This document shows, one piece after another, positions 16,106 to 26,100 of a DNA stretch of 64,000 nucleotides. The position numbers were made by a program, and so were the translations under genes. Under the pieces are notes generated by a model. It was not told the origin of the DNA. It did no database searches and worked only from the letters and a program-made list of their open reading frames with translations. Every line of letters starts with the position of its first letter. Within the stretch, counting starts at the first letter, position 1. The stretch spans positions 41,997 through 105,996 of the forward strand of contig JAHLLR010000009.1 in assembly GCA_020444075.1 (NCBI GenBank), in the 5' to 3' direction. The DNA comes from Deltaproteobacteria bacterium (GTDB lineage Bacteria; Desulfobacterota; Desulfobacteria; Desulfobacterales; Desulfosarcinaceae).

Positions 16106-17184
16106 TTTTCTCCTCCTATGGGTGAGAACTTGCCGTCCCGTTCTACAGGCATGAATCCGGCCGTACGAATGGTTTCCAGCATTTTGTCGCGAGCCAGCCC
16201 CACCGGGGTGACTGCACCTGCCAGGTGAGCGATTTTCTCTTCGCTGATGGTGCCGTCCATGTCGTCAGCTCCCCAGCTCAATCCGGCCGCGCCGGTTTCC
16301 AGACCGGTCATGGGCCAGTAGGACTTCAAATGGGGGATATTGTCCAGCACCAGCCGTGAGATGGCCAGCACCGAAAGTGTTTCCAGGGGAGTGGGCCCGT
16401 TTTGGATAAAATTGCCTGCACCCGGCTGAAAAGGAAGCGGAATAAAGCAGGAAAATCCACCCGATTGGCCCTGTGCCCGTCTTAAAATCAGGAGATGGTC
16501 GATGCGCTCGTTCCACGTATCGCCGAACCCGAACAGCATGGTGGCGTTGGTGGGTATCCCTTTGCCATGGGCCAGTTGGTGAATACGCACCCAGCCGTCG
16601 GGACTGGTCTTGTTTTTCCAGTGCTGGCGGTAGAGCCGGTCGGAGAAAATTTCCGCACCGCCGCCGGGCATGGCGTCCATGCCGGCAGCCTGGAGCTGAT
16701 CCAGCACCGTCGATTCAGGCAAACCGGCGGTTTTGGCAAAATAATCGATCTCAACGGCCGTAAAGGCTTTGATATGCAGGCCCGGATATCGATTTCGCAG
16801 GGATCGGACCAGTTCCAGGTTTCGCTGAAAGGGCCATATCTGATTCAACCCGCCGACAATGTGGACTTCTGTGGGTCCCAGCCGTTCCACCTGCTCGAAG
16901 ATCTCCGGTTCTTCCAGCACATAGGCATGGGGGGCATTTTTGGAGGCCGCATAATTGCAGAAGGTACAGCCGCTGCCGCAGATGTTCGTGGGATTGATCT
17001 GCAGGTTGAACACGTAAGTGGCCTGCCGGCCAAATCGCTGTTGACGGTTGGCCAGGGCCGCCACGCCCAGCCGGTGAAGGCGGTCCGGGGTGATGGCTTC
17101 GGCCAGGCCATAGGCCTCTTTCCGGGAAAGCCGCTCACATCGGGATCCTTTTTCCAGCGCCCGCTCAAATATATCACTGCCCAT
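16102..17184 (-). CDS. mqnE: Aminofutalosine synthase (radical SAM)
   Basis: MqnE joins 3-enolpyruvylbenzoate to the adenosyl radical of SAM to make aminodeoxyfutalosine. The 360-residue protein contains the cluster motif NICGSGCTFCNYAA (~70-82), with HIVGGLN and MPGGGAEIFS typical of the family. In many MqnE pathways a deaminase then makes futalosine, and no such deaminase is in this window. The start at 17184 has a weak AGGAA. The stop overlaps mqnA. Confidence 0.93.
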   Translation of the reverse strand: MGSDIFERALEKGSRCERLSRKEAYGLAEAITPDRLHRLGVAALANRQQRFGRQATYVFNLQINPTNICGSGCTFCNYAASKNAPHAYVLEEPEIFEQVERLGPTEVHIVGGLNQIWPFQRNLELVRSLRNRYPGLHIKAFTAVEIDYFAKTAGLPESTVLDQLQAAGMDAMPGGGAEIFSDRLYRQHWKNKTSPDGWVRIHQLAHGKGIPTNATMLFGFGDTWNERIDHLLILRRAQGQSGGFSCFIPLPFQPGAGNFIQNGPTPLETLSVLAISRLVLDNIPHLKSYWPMTGLETGAAGLSWGADDMDGTISEEKIAHLAGAVTPVGLARDKMLETIRTAGFMPVERDGKFSPIGGEK

Positions 17185-17238
17185 AGTAGATGGTTCCTAT
17201 TGATCAAACGGCCCTTTCAACGGGCGCACGGTCACGCT

Positions 17239-19017
17239 TCAGCCATCGGGTAAACCGAGGGTCTCCCACATGCGGTCCACCCGTTTTTCCACGTCCGGAT
17301 CAAATTCAACGGGCCTGGGATACCCTGTTTTCCAGCGGGCGTCAATGGCAATGGGAAAATCGAAAATCAGCCGGTTGCCTGCAACCGTCCGGCCGGCCGG
17401 ATAAAGATCCGCCAAGGGATCGAAACGGGTGAACCAGCCCCAGAGTATCAGGGTCCGGTCGTTTAAGGGGACATCTTCGGATACAATGACGTGAAAGAGG
17501 TACTTCCTGGCTGCTGCATGCCGGATGAGCGCCTGACGGACGGGTTCAATATCCTGGCAGGTACTTTTGACCTGGACCATTAAAAATGCCGGCCCCAGGG
17601 TAGCCGTATCGCAAACATCCGGATGAATATCAACAGGTTCGGGAACATGCCGGGGTGCGTCCCCACGGATGGGGTTCCCGTCGTCGGTGGCCATGAGGAT
17701 CAACCGGCTGCCGCTGTTCATGGCCGGCCCGGTAAAGTCAAGGGTGTCCTGGGCGGTGGGGGCGAGCAGGTGGATGCCGGTTTTAGCGTCCAGGTGACGC
17801 CACAGCGCTCGGCTCACCGCCGCCATATCCCTCACATTCACCCGGTGGTCCACGGTGATCATCACCTTGGTCAGAGACACCTGCCCTTCACCGAGCATCC
17901 CCAGGGTGTGCTTCAGGGCTTCCCTGGGATAGCGCTCGGCTACGGACATCACGGCCAGGGAATGAAATCCGGTTTCCGGGTAGGCCCACAGATCGGTCAC
18001 CGCCGGACGGATCATCTTCAGCAGCGGCAGGGTCATCTCCTGAAGGGCTTCGCCCATAAAAAAATCTTCCTGGACCGGCTTGCCCACCACGGTGGCCGGA
18101 AAAATCGCGTCTTTTCTCGCCAGCACCCTATTCACCCTGAATACCGGGTAATCGGCGGCATGGGAGTAATGGCCGAAGTGGTCGCCGAACGGTCCTTCCC
18201 ATTGCATGTCTCCGGGGGTCACCGTGCCCTCCAGGACGAATTCCGCCCGGGCGGGGACCCGGTGGCCGGTGGTCCTGCGGGCGATCACATCCAGTGGTCG
18301 ATTCATCATGTAGGCAGCCAGCAAGCGCTCGTCGATGCCTTCGGGAAGCGGGGCCACGGCCGCGGCGATCAGGGCAGGCGGTCCGCCCAGTACCACACTG
18401 ACCGGCAGGGAACGGTTCATGGAGGCGGCCTTGTGGAAGTGGAATCCACCGCCTTTTTCGATCTGCCAGTGCATGCCGGTGCTGCTACCATCGAAGCGCT
18501 GCAGCCGGTAGATGCCTAAATTCCCCGTGCCATTTTCCGGATCCGTGGTGTGAACCAGCGGCAGGGTGAAAAAGGGGCCGCCGTCATCGGGCCAGCAGGT
18601 GAGTACCGGCAGTCGCTTCAGATCCGGGGAATGGGAAACGGTTTCCAGGACCGGCCCGCTGACCACCCTGCGCAACCGTGCCGTGGAAAGGGCCAGCAGA
18701 TCCCGGCGTGATTTGAAGATTCCCCTGAAGCTCGGCGGCATCAGGGTTCTGGAGAGTCGGAATACCCGCTCGCCCAGCCCGGCCGGATCGCCCCCAAAGG
18801 CCAGGCGTGTTCTCTGTCGGGTGCCGAACAGGTTGGTGACGACGCGGTAGGGAGATCCCGCGACGTTTTCAAAGAGAAGGGCCGGCCCCTTAGCAGCCAT
18901 CACCCGGTGCTGAATGATGGTCATCTCCTGATTGGGGTCAACGCGAACACGAATGCGGGCCAGCTGTCCGGTCTGTTCCAGGTGGGCAAGGAATGCACGC
19001 AGATCGACAAAACTCAA
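17239..19017 (-). CDS. UbiD-family prenylated-FMN decarboxylase (menaquinone branch, MqnL-type)
   Basis: The UbiD family uses prenylated FMN to decarboxylate aromatic acids. In the futalosine branch it acts on the prenylated 1,4-dihydroxy-6-naphthoate intermediate. The 592-residue protein has UbiD blocks such as IYRLQRFD, the MHWQIEKGGGFHF segment, EGPFGDHFGHYS and GPAMNSGSRLI. The best start is TTG at 19017, preceded by GGAGG at 7 nt and overlapping the ubiX stop by 4 bp (TTGA). Homologues also start at this point (SFVDLRAFL). It depends on the cofactor made by the UbiX encoded just upstream. Confidence 0.92.
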   Translation of the reverse strand: MSFVDLRAFLAHLEQTGQLARIRVRVDPNQEMTIIQHRVMAAKGPALLFENVAGSPYRVVTNLFGTRQRTRLAFGGDPAGLGERVFRLSRTLMPPSFRGIFKSRRDLLALSTARLRRVVSGPVLETVSHSPDLKRLPVLTCWPDDGGPFFTLPLVHTTDPENGTGNLGIYRLQRFDGSSTGMHWQIEKGGGFHFHKAASMNRSLPVSVVLGGPPALIAAAVAPLPEGIDERLLAAYMMNRPLDVIARRTTGHRVPARAEFVLEGTVTPGDMQWEGPFGDHFGHYSHAADYPVFRVNRVLARKDAIFPATVVGKPVQEDFFMGEALQEMTLPLLKMIRPAVTDLWAYPETGFHSLAVMSVAERYPREALKHTLGMLGEGQVSLTKVMITVDHRVNVRDMAAVSRALWRHLDAKTGIHLLAPTAQDTLDFTGPAMNSGSRLILMATDDGNPIRGDAPRHVPEPVDIHPDVCDTATLGPAFLMVQVKSTCQDIEPVRQALIRHAAARKYLFHVIVSEDVPLNDRTLILWGWFTRFDPLADLYPAGRTVAGNRLIFDFPIAIDARWKTGYPRPVEFDPDVEKRVDRMWETLGLPDG

Positions 19018-19592
19018 CGGATGTCCTCCCACGTTCGGGCAGGAGTGCGGCCCAGCAGGGCAAGCACCCGATCCACGTAGGCGTCCAGCAGATCATCCAT
19101 TGACACGGTTTTCGGGTCAGTACCGGCAAACATGAAAAAGGGCGGGCTCATGGGCATGATAAGTGCGCCGGCGGCGGCTGCCCGCCGGGCATTCTCCAGA
19201 TCAATCAGGGTCAGGGGCGCTTCGCGCAGGCAGAGAATCAGCGGACGGCGCTCCTTGAGCTGGCAATGGGCCGCCCGGGTGATCAGGCTGTCGCCCAGTC
19301 CGGCGGCAATCTGGGCCAGGGTGTGCGCCGAACAGGGCAGCACCACCATCCCCATGGCTGGAACCGATCCCGAGGAGAGCGGTGCGTAGAGATCATCGGG
19401 TCCAAATACCCGTTTCGCATGGGTTTCGATGGCTTCAAGACCGCCGCACTCGCTGCCGGCGACGTTCCTTCCCCACCGGCTGGCCACCAGGTCAATTGGC
19501 CAAGGGGATTTTTCAACCAGCAACCGGGCGCCGTGGATGCCTGACGCTCCGGTGATCCCGAGAATCAGATGGGGCGTGTCCGCTTTTTCCAT
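19014..19592 (-). CDS. ubiX: Flavin prenyltransferase (UbiX/MqnM-type)
   Basis: UbiX attaches a dimethylallyl group to FMN, making the cofactor used by UbiD. The 192-residue protein begins with the flavin-binding LGITGASGIHGA and contains PCSAHTLAQIAAGLGDSL and LCLREAPLTLI, both typical. I chose ATG at 19592 (MEKADTPHLILG), preceded by GGAG. An in-frame ATG at 19613 would add seven residues. Its stop overlaps the ubiD start, so the pair is translationally coupled. Confidence 0.94.
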   Translation of the reverse strand: MEKADTPHLILGITGASGIHGARLLVEKSPWPIDLVASRWGRNVAGSECGGLEAIETHAKRVFGPDDLYAPLSSGSVPAMGMVVLPCSAHTLAQIAAGLGDSLITRAAHCQLKERRPLILCLREAPLTLIDLENARRAAAAGALIMPMSPPFFMFAGTDPKTVSMDDLLDAYVDRVLALLGRTPARTWEDIR

Positions 19593-19620
19593 TTTTGGTC
19601 GCTCCGTTCGCATTGTCAAC

Positions 19621-20463
19621 TCATGCAACCATGGGAGCCAGTGCACCGGCAATCCCGGCTAGGGTGGAGATCGGAAAAAACCGTTTCGGTATGGGAATGG
19701 CTGGCACGTACATCAATACAAAAAAAACGGCCGCCGTAGCCAGAAGCATCCACGCCTTCGCGCCGCCGCCCACCGTCTGAACCACGGCCACGAGGATGCC
19801 CCATGCTATCAGATGAACCCCTGCCGCCACCCTTACGGCTCCGTCGGCCCCCAGCCGTGCCGGCAGGCTATGAACGCGGTTCTGCCGGTCGCTGTCAACG
19901 TCCATCAGCGCGTAGATGATGTCCGCCCCGCTCAGCCAGAAGAATACGAAACCGGAGAAAAGGATGACCGCCCAGGAAAATTGCGGTTGACCGGCAGCCG
20001 CCACGTAGGCGCCCAAGGGCGCCAGTGCCAGGCAGAGGCCGATGCCGAAATGGCAAAAGGAGGTAAAGCGTTTAAGCAGCGAATACACCAACAGGGGGAC
20101 GACAGGGATGGGCGACAGAATCAGGCACCATCCGCCCAGGAACCAACAGGCCGACAGGTAGACCCCCAGCCCCGCGAAAGCGACGGCCAGGGCCATGGTT
20201 AATGTCATTTTTCCGGAAGGCAATTCTCGACCGGCGGTGCGCGGGTTCAACCGGTCAATCCGTCGATCGAATACCCGGTTCATGGCCATACCGAAAATAC
20301 GGGCTCCCACAGCGGCGACAACGATCAGCAGCATCACCTTGATGGAGGGGAAACGCTTTCCCGCTCCCAGCCAGGCACCGGTGAAAATCAGCGGCAGGCT
20401 GAAGGCGGTGTGCTCGATCTTGGTGAAATTCAATATGTTTTGCAAAGTTGCTTCAGGTTTCAT
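19621..20463 (-). CDS. UbiA-family prenyltransferase (menaquinone, MqnP-type)
   Basis: This is an integral membrane enzyme that adds the polyprenyl tail to the naphthoate precursor. The 280-residue protein has about eight hydrophobic helices and the two Asp-rich motifs NRVFDRRIDRLN (~62-73) and DVDSDRQNRVHSLP (~188-200), which bind the prenyl diphosphate through magnesium. Its position between mqnB and ubiX argues for a menaquinone rather than ubiquinone role. The start ATG at 20463 lacks a clear ribosome site and lies 5 bp after the mqnB stop. Confidence 0.92.
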   Translation of the reverse strand: MKPEATLQNILNFTKIEHTAFSLPLIFTGAWLGAGKRFPSIKVMLLIVVAAVGARIFGMAMNRVFDRRIDRLNPRTAGRELPSGKMTLTMALAVAFAGLGVYLSACWFLGGWCLILSPIPVVPLLVYSLLKRFTSFCHFGIGLCLALAPLGAYVAAAGQPQFSWAVILFSGFVFFWLSGADIIYALMDVDSDRQNRVHSLPARLGADGAVRVAAGVHLIAWGILVAVVQTVGGGAKAWMLLATAAVFFVLMYVPAIPIPKRFFPISTLAGIAGALAPMVA

Positions 20464-20468
20464 GGCTG

Positions 20469-21101
20469 TTAATCGATTGTATTTTTCGATAGTTCCCGGA
20501 CCAGGGCATCGGCGATGCGCCCTGATACCCAGTCCATATGCCTGGCCACATCCTGCCGTCCGGTTTCATCGGCGGTGTCACTGACGCCCTTGATCATGGC
20601 ACACGGGATGCCGTAAAAACTGGCCGCCCGTGCCACAGCAGCGCCCTCCATGTCCGCCAGTTCACCCATACCGGCCAATTGGCCGCGCCAGACGGGGTCA
20701 AAAACAGGTCGATCATTGGTCACCAATCGTGCCGGCTTCAGGTCACTGAACCACCGGGCGTCGCAGGCCACGGTCTGTTCAGCGAGACCGAATCGGTCGC
20801 AGTCACCTTCGACGGCGGTACTGACTCGGAAAAGGTCACCGACCGAACCATGATTATCCGTGACCAACCGGCCGCAGAGTCCTGCATTGACCAGCATCGT
20901 GATCCGGTGAGTCAGCACCAGGTGAGTGGCTGCCAAGGCGGCCGCGACCTTCCCCATGCCGCTGATAACCGTGAGGCATGGCGTGAACCTTGCGTCGGCT
21001 GTCTGGAACTGTAAAAACGGCTGGACGCCCAGCGGTTCAGCGGATGCTTGTCGCAAAAAAGGATCCGCTTCGCGCCGAGTGGCATAGACGATGCCCACCA
21101 T
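20469..21101 (-). CDS. mqnB: Futalosine hydrolase
   Basis: MqnB cleaves hypoxanthine from futalosine. The 210-residue protein has the nucleoside-phosphorylase fold with VISGMGKVAAALAATHLV, LVNAGLCG and near the end DMEGAAVARAASFYGIP and KGVSDTAD, which hold the ribose-contacting Glu and catalytic Asp. Presence of MqnB fits the route through free futalosine. The ATG at 21101 shares one base with the mqnD stop (TGATG), so translation is probably coupled. Confidence 0.9.
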   Translation of the reverse strand: MVGIVYATRREADPFLRQASAEPLGVQPFLQFQTADARFTPCLTVISGMGKVAAALAATHLVLTHRITMLVNAGLCGRLVTDNHGSVGDLFRVSTAVEGDCDRFGLAEQTVACDARWFSDLKPARLVTNDRPVFDPVWRGQLAGMGELADMEGAAVARAASFYGIPCAMIKGVSDTADETGRQDVARHMDWVSGRIADALVRELSKNTID

Positions 21102-21907
21102 CAGAGGGCACCGGTGTTTCGAGCCAGCACTTCCAGCTTCTCGATGGCCCGGCGGCCCCGGCTGGTCAACTTCAGGCTGAAATCGTTCACGAAGGTGCGG
21201 ATATGCGCCTGGAGCACGGTGTCATCCATCTCCTGGGCGTACTGCCGGATGTAAGGCATCGTTTCATCCGGATCGGCCATGGCCCGCCGGATACTCGCAT
21301 TGACAGCTGCATCTATCTGCCGGATCAGCGATTCACCCAGGCTTTTTCTGGCCGCAATCCCTCCCAGGGGGATGGGCAAGCCCGTCAGATCCTCCCACCA
21401 GGCACCCAGATCCACCACCGGCACGAATCCGGCCGCTTCAAAGGTGAAGCGGCTTTCGTGAATGATCACCCCGCAGTCGGCCCGTCCCGATGTCAATGTG
21501 TCGAAGATCCGATCATAGGGGGTAAACAATCGGTGGTGGGCATCCGGAGCCCACAGGCGGAATAAGAGGTGGGCGGTGGTCCACTGGCCGGGCAGCACCA
21601 CCCGGCAGCGAGGGATCTCCGCTTGCTTCAACGGTTTTCTGGCGATAAGCACCGGCCCGCAACCGAACCCCATGGCGGCTCCGCTGTGAAGCAGGCGGTA
21701 TCTGTCCTTGACAGCCATCCATGCGTAAAAGGAGAGTTTAGTGATGTCCAGCACCGCATCCATGGCCAGGGCGTTGAGGGTCTCCACATCGTGGAGCATC
21801 GGCTTCATCCGGTAACCGGTTAATCCCACCTCACCGTCGGCGATGGCATTGAACATGAACGTGTCGTTGGGACAGGGGGAATAGCCGAATGTCAGTTCCT
21901 TGACCAC
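21101..21907 (-). CDS. mqnD: 1,4-dihydroxy-6-naphthoate synthase
   Basis: MqnD opens cyclic dehypoxanthinyl futalosine to 1,4-dihydroxy-6-naphthoate. The 268-residue protein begins FGYSPCPNDTFMFNA, a family signature, and keeps the two-lobed binding-protein fold with GCGPVLIAR and the CGVIIHESRFTFE block that holds the active-site His. The start is GTG at 21907 with AGGAT upstream, 9 bp after the aminotransferase stop. It is the first mqn gene of the cluster. Confidence 0.93.
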   Translation of the reverse strand: MVKELTFGYSPCPNDTFMFNAIADGEVGLTGYRMKPMLHDVETLNALAMDAVLDITKLSFYAWMAVKDRYRLLHSGAAMGFGCGPVLIARKPLKQAEIPRCRVVLPGQWTTAHLLFRLWAPDAHHRLFTPYDRIFDTLTSGRADCGVIIHESRFTFEAAGFVPVVDLGAWWEDLTGLPIPLGGIAARKSLGESLIRQIDAAVNASIRRAMADPDETMPYIRQYAQEMDDTVLQAHIRTFVNDFSLKLTSRGRRAIEKLEVLARNTGAL

Positions 21908-21916
21908 GGGATTATC

Positions 21917-23053
21917 CTACCGGCTGAAAAACGCGCCGATTTTTTCGACCACGTAGGCCTGCTGGGATTCGGTGAGTTCCGGGTAGATGGGCAGAGCCAG
22001 GGTCTGATTGGCCGCCTGTTCGGCAACCGGGAAATCACCGATTTGATAGCCCAATTCTGAAAAGCAGTCCTGCAGGTGCATGGGAACCGGGTAATACACC
22101 TCGGTTCCAATCCCCTGCTCCCCGAGATAGGATCGCAGTTCATCCCGATCGGCATCGACGCGGATGATGAACTGGTTGTAGATGTGTCGGTTTTCTTTCT
22201 CCACCGGCAAATGGACGCGGTCCGTTAACCCGGCCGATGCGAACAGTCCCCGGTAGCGCGCCGCATTGTCCTGGCGTGCGGTGGTCCAACCGTCGAGGTA
22301 GTCCAGTTTGACGGCCACGATAGCCGCCTGCAGGGCATCGAGACGGAAATTGCCGCCCACCACCTTGTGATAATACTTGGGTTGGGAGCCGTGAACCCGC
22401 AGAATTTTCAGCCGATTGTAAACCTGCGGGTCGCCTGTCGTTACGATTCCACCATCACCGAAGGCCCCTAAGTTCTTGGACGGGAAAAAGGAAAAGCACC
22501 CGTAGTCTCCCATGCTGCCTGCCCGTCGCTGCTTGTATTCAGCGCCGATAGCCTGGGCGGCATCTTCGATCACCACCCACCTGCGGGCTGCGGCCACTTC
22601 CAGAATGGGATCCATATCGGCACACTGACCATACAGGTGAACCGGAATAACGGCCTTGACCGTTTTCAATGCATCGTCCGGCAGGTTCGCTATGGTTTCT
22701 TCGAGTTTATCCGGAGAAAGGTTGTACGTATCCGGGTCGATGTCGACAAAAACCGGCGTGGCCCCCACTCGCGCAATGGCACCGGCAGTGGCGAAAAAGG
22801 TATAAGGTGTAGAGATCACTCGATCTCCCGGCCCGATCCCGGCTGCCATCAGAGACAAAATCAGGGCGTCTGTTCCCGATGAAACCCCCACCGCATGGCC
22901 GGTCCGGCAGTAGCCGGCGATTTTCTTCTCCAGATCCTCGACCCGGGGTCCCAGAATAAAATACTGGCTGTCGTAAACCTGTCGGGTGATTTCCAGGACC
23001 CGATCCTTGATGGTCCGGTATTGGGCTTTGAGATCCAGCAACGGTACGTTCAT
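21917..23053 (-). CDS. DegT/DnrJ/EryC1/StrS-family PLP aminotransferase
   Basis: The 378-residue protein is a fold-type I aminotransferase of the sugar-nucleotide group: GVSSGTDALILSLMAAGIGPG, VIPVHLYGQCADM and the Schiff-base segment FSFFPSKNLGAFGDGG, in which the Lys binds PLP. These enzymes aminate keto-sugars for surface polysaccharides or modified sugars. No other sugar-nucleotide gene adjoins it, so the substrate is unknown. Its location between dnaE and mqnD, with 9 bp to mqnD, suggests shared transcription rather than shared pathway. AGGAT precedes the ATG. Confidence 0.9.
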   Translation of the reverse strand: MNVPLLDLKAQYRTIKDRVLEITRQVYDSQYFILGPRVEDLEKKIAGYCRTGHAVGVSSGTDALILSLMAAGIGPGDRVISTPYTFFATAGAIARVGATPVFVDIDPDTYNLSPDKLEETIANLPDDALKTVKAVIPVHLYGQCADMDPILEVAAARRWVVIEDAAQAIGAEYKQRRAGSMGDYGCFSFFPSKNLGAFGDGGIVTTGDPQVYNRLKILRVHGSQPKYYHKVVGGNFRLDALQAAIVAVKLDYLDGWTTARQDNAARYRGLFASAGLTDRVHLPVEKENRHIYNQFIIRVDADRDELRSYLGEQGIGTEVYYPVPMHLQDCFSELGYQIGDFPVAEQAANQTLALPIYPELTESQQAYVVEKIGAFFSR

Positions 23054-23106
23054 GGTTTAAATCCTGTTATATCGTATTGAAGGGACACGTTAAGGGTGAT
23101 CCATGA

Positions 23107-26100
23107 TCAATTCCTGGTAAAATGGTGGCCGTTGGTCCGGCGCCCATTGAGATCGCTGTTTCTCATGGCGCTGGCAGCGTCGCTGCAGCGTGTCTGCACA
23201 GCCGCATAGCCGAAAATTCCATTGACCTCCCGGGTCATGGCCTCGCAGCAATGGATGCGCACCGATTCGGTCATGGAGACAACGGCTTCGGCCTGATCCT
23301 TGAGACAGATATGCACAAAGCCCTTACAGGAACCCGGATACCGCTGCAAGGTCCGGTGGACCCGTGTCAGGGTTTCCCGGTCGGTAATCTCGGGATCCAC
23401 CATCAGCCGCACCTCCACGGTCCAGTTTTCTTCAGCCCGGTCCATGGGAATGATGGCATCGGCGAGGATTTTGACTCCGTTTTCCTCGACCTGCGCCTGG
23501 CCCTGCACCAGCACCGGGGTGTCCGTTGAGAGCAGGTCGGCACAGCCCGCATACACGGAAGGAAAAACCACCACTTCCACGGACCCATGCAGGTCCTCGA
23601 CCGTGGCAAAACCCATCAGTTCTTCCTTGCGTGTGCGGATCACCTTGGAACTGCTGATGGTGCCACCGATGCGCACGGCGCTCTTGTCGGCCACTTCCCG
23701 GATACTGAGGGCATTCACGTTGGTGAATTTCTCAAGGGTCTCCTTGTACCGGTCCAACGGATGCCCGGTGACATAAAAGCCAAGGGTCTCCTTTTCCTGC
23801 TGCAATTTTTCCCGATCGTCCCACTCGTCGATGGAGGGAATAGCCGGCTGGTTGATGGCCAATTCGTCTCCGGTACCGGTGTCGAAAAGGCTCATCTGGG
23901 CACTGTTCTTTTCCCGCTGAATGCGCTGGCCATAATCCAGCGCCTCTTCCAGCACCGCCATGAGTCTGGAGCGGTATATTCCGGTGAAATCCAACGCTCC
24001 GCAGCGGATCAGGCTCTCCAGCACCCGCTTGTTGACTTTGGTCAGATCCACCCGTTGGAGGAAATCGAAAAGGGATGAAAATTGTCCGTTCTCTTCACGC
24101 TCCTTGATGATCAGATCGACAGCGGCCTCGCCCACATTCTTGACCGCGGCCAGGCCAAAACGGATGCGGCCATCGACGGCGGTAAACACCGTGCTGCTCT
24201 CGTTGACATCCGGCGGCAGCACTTCTATGCTGTGGGAACGGCACTCGTTGATAAACTTGACCACACCGTCGATCGTGTCGATTTCACTGGTGAGCAGGGC
24301 CGCCATAAACTCGACGGGAAAGTGGGCCTTGAGGTAAGCCGTCTGGTAGGCGATCAAGGCATAGGCAGCACTGTGGGATTTGTTGAATCCGTAGCCGCCG
24401 AATTTTTCGATCAGGTCGAACAGTTCCGTGGCAATGGTTTTGTCCACACCGTTTTTTACCGAGCCGCTGACGAACTTCTCCCGGTGTTTGGCCATCAATG
24501 CTTCTATTTTCTTGCCGATCGCCTTACGCAGGCTGTCCGCATCGGCCATGGAATAACCGGCCAGCACGCCGGCCACCTGCATGACCTGCTCCTGGTAGAC
24601 CATGACGCCGTAAGTTTCCTGGAGAATCGGCTCCAGAGACGCCACCGGATAGACCACCTTCTTGCGGCCATGCTTGCGGTCCACAAAATCGTCGACCATG
24701 CCGCTGTCCAGCGGGCCGGGGCGATACAGGGCGACCAGTGCGGTAAGATCGTCAAAGGATTCCGGGTGCAGGCGGACCAGCAGGTTTTTCATGCCGCTGG
24801 ATTCCAGCTGAAACACACCGGTGGTGTCTCCGGCCTGGAGCAGGGCGAAGGTTTTTTCGTCGTCGAAAGGGAGGTCGGACAGGTCGGGTACCGGTTTTCC
24901 CTGGGCGGCGATACTTTTCAGGGCGTGGTCGATGACGGTCAGGTTGCGAAGCCCCAGGAAGTCGAATTTCACCAGGCCGATATCCTCGACCTTTTTCATA
25001 TCGAACTGGGTGACCACCTCCCCTTTTTTCCCCTTGTACAGAGGCAGGTACTCCACCAGGGGCTTGTCGCCGATCACCACCCCGGCCGCATGGGTGGAAG
25101 CATGCCGGGAAAGGCCTTCCAGTGCCCTGCTGATATCAATCAACTCGGCGATGCGCGGGTCGGAGGCAACCATCTCCGCCAGCTTGGGTTCTTCCTTCAG
25201 GGCCTTGTCGATGGTCATTTTAAGGCTGTCGGGAATCAGTTTGGCAATAGTATCCACCTCCGCCAAGGGGAGTCCCAGGGCCCGTCCCACATCCCGGATC
25301 ACCAATTTGGCTTTCATCTTGCCGAAAGTGATGATCTGGGCCACGTAATCACCGCCGCCGTAACGTTCGACCACGTAGTTGTAAACGCGTTCCCGGCCGT
25401 GGATGCAAAAATCCACGTCGATGTCAGGCATGCTGATGCGGGAAGGATTTAAAAAACGCTCGAAAATCAGGCCGTGCTCGATGGGGTCCAGGTCGGTGAT
25501 AAACAGCGAAAAGGAGACCAGGCTGCCGGCGGCGGAACCGCGCCCGGGTCCGACCGGGATGCCGTTTTCCTTGGCATAGCGGATAAAGTCGGCCACGATG
25601 AGAAAATAGCCGGGGAAACCCATCTCCTTGATGGTCTTGATTTCGTATTCCAGACGCTCCCGATAGACCGTTTCATCCAGGTCCGGTTTCTTTTTTCGCA
25701 CCGTGGCCATGCGGCGTTCATAGCCCTCGCGCACCTGCTGGTCGAACAACTCGTCGGCCGTCTTCCCCGATTCGGCATCGAACTGGGGGAAGTGGTAGGT
25801 CTTGAAATCGAACTCGATGTAGCAGCGATCGGCAATGGCTACGGTATTATCGGTGGCTCCGGGATAATCGGCGAAATAGCCCTTCATCTCCTCGGTGGAT
25901 TTGAAATACAGCTGGTTGGAATCGAAAACGAAACGGTCGGCATCGGCCATGGTCTTCTGGGTCTGGACGCACAGGAGGATTTCGTGGGCCTTGGCGTCCT
26001 GCTGATTCAGGTAGTGACAGTCATTGGTGGCCACCAGCGGAATGGATAGTTTGCTGCTGAGCTCGACCAGGCCCTGGTTGACCTTTTCCTGGGCAGGAAT

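Noticed and set aside
24082..25452. Long open frame of 456 codons on the plus strand, antisense to dnaE
   Set aside because: It mirrors the GC-rich codon pattern of dnaE, has no ribosome site and no recognisable domain.
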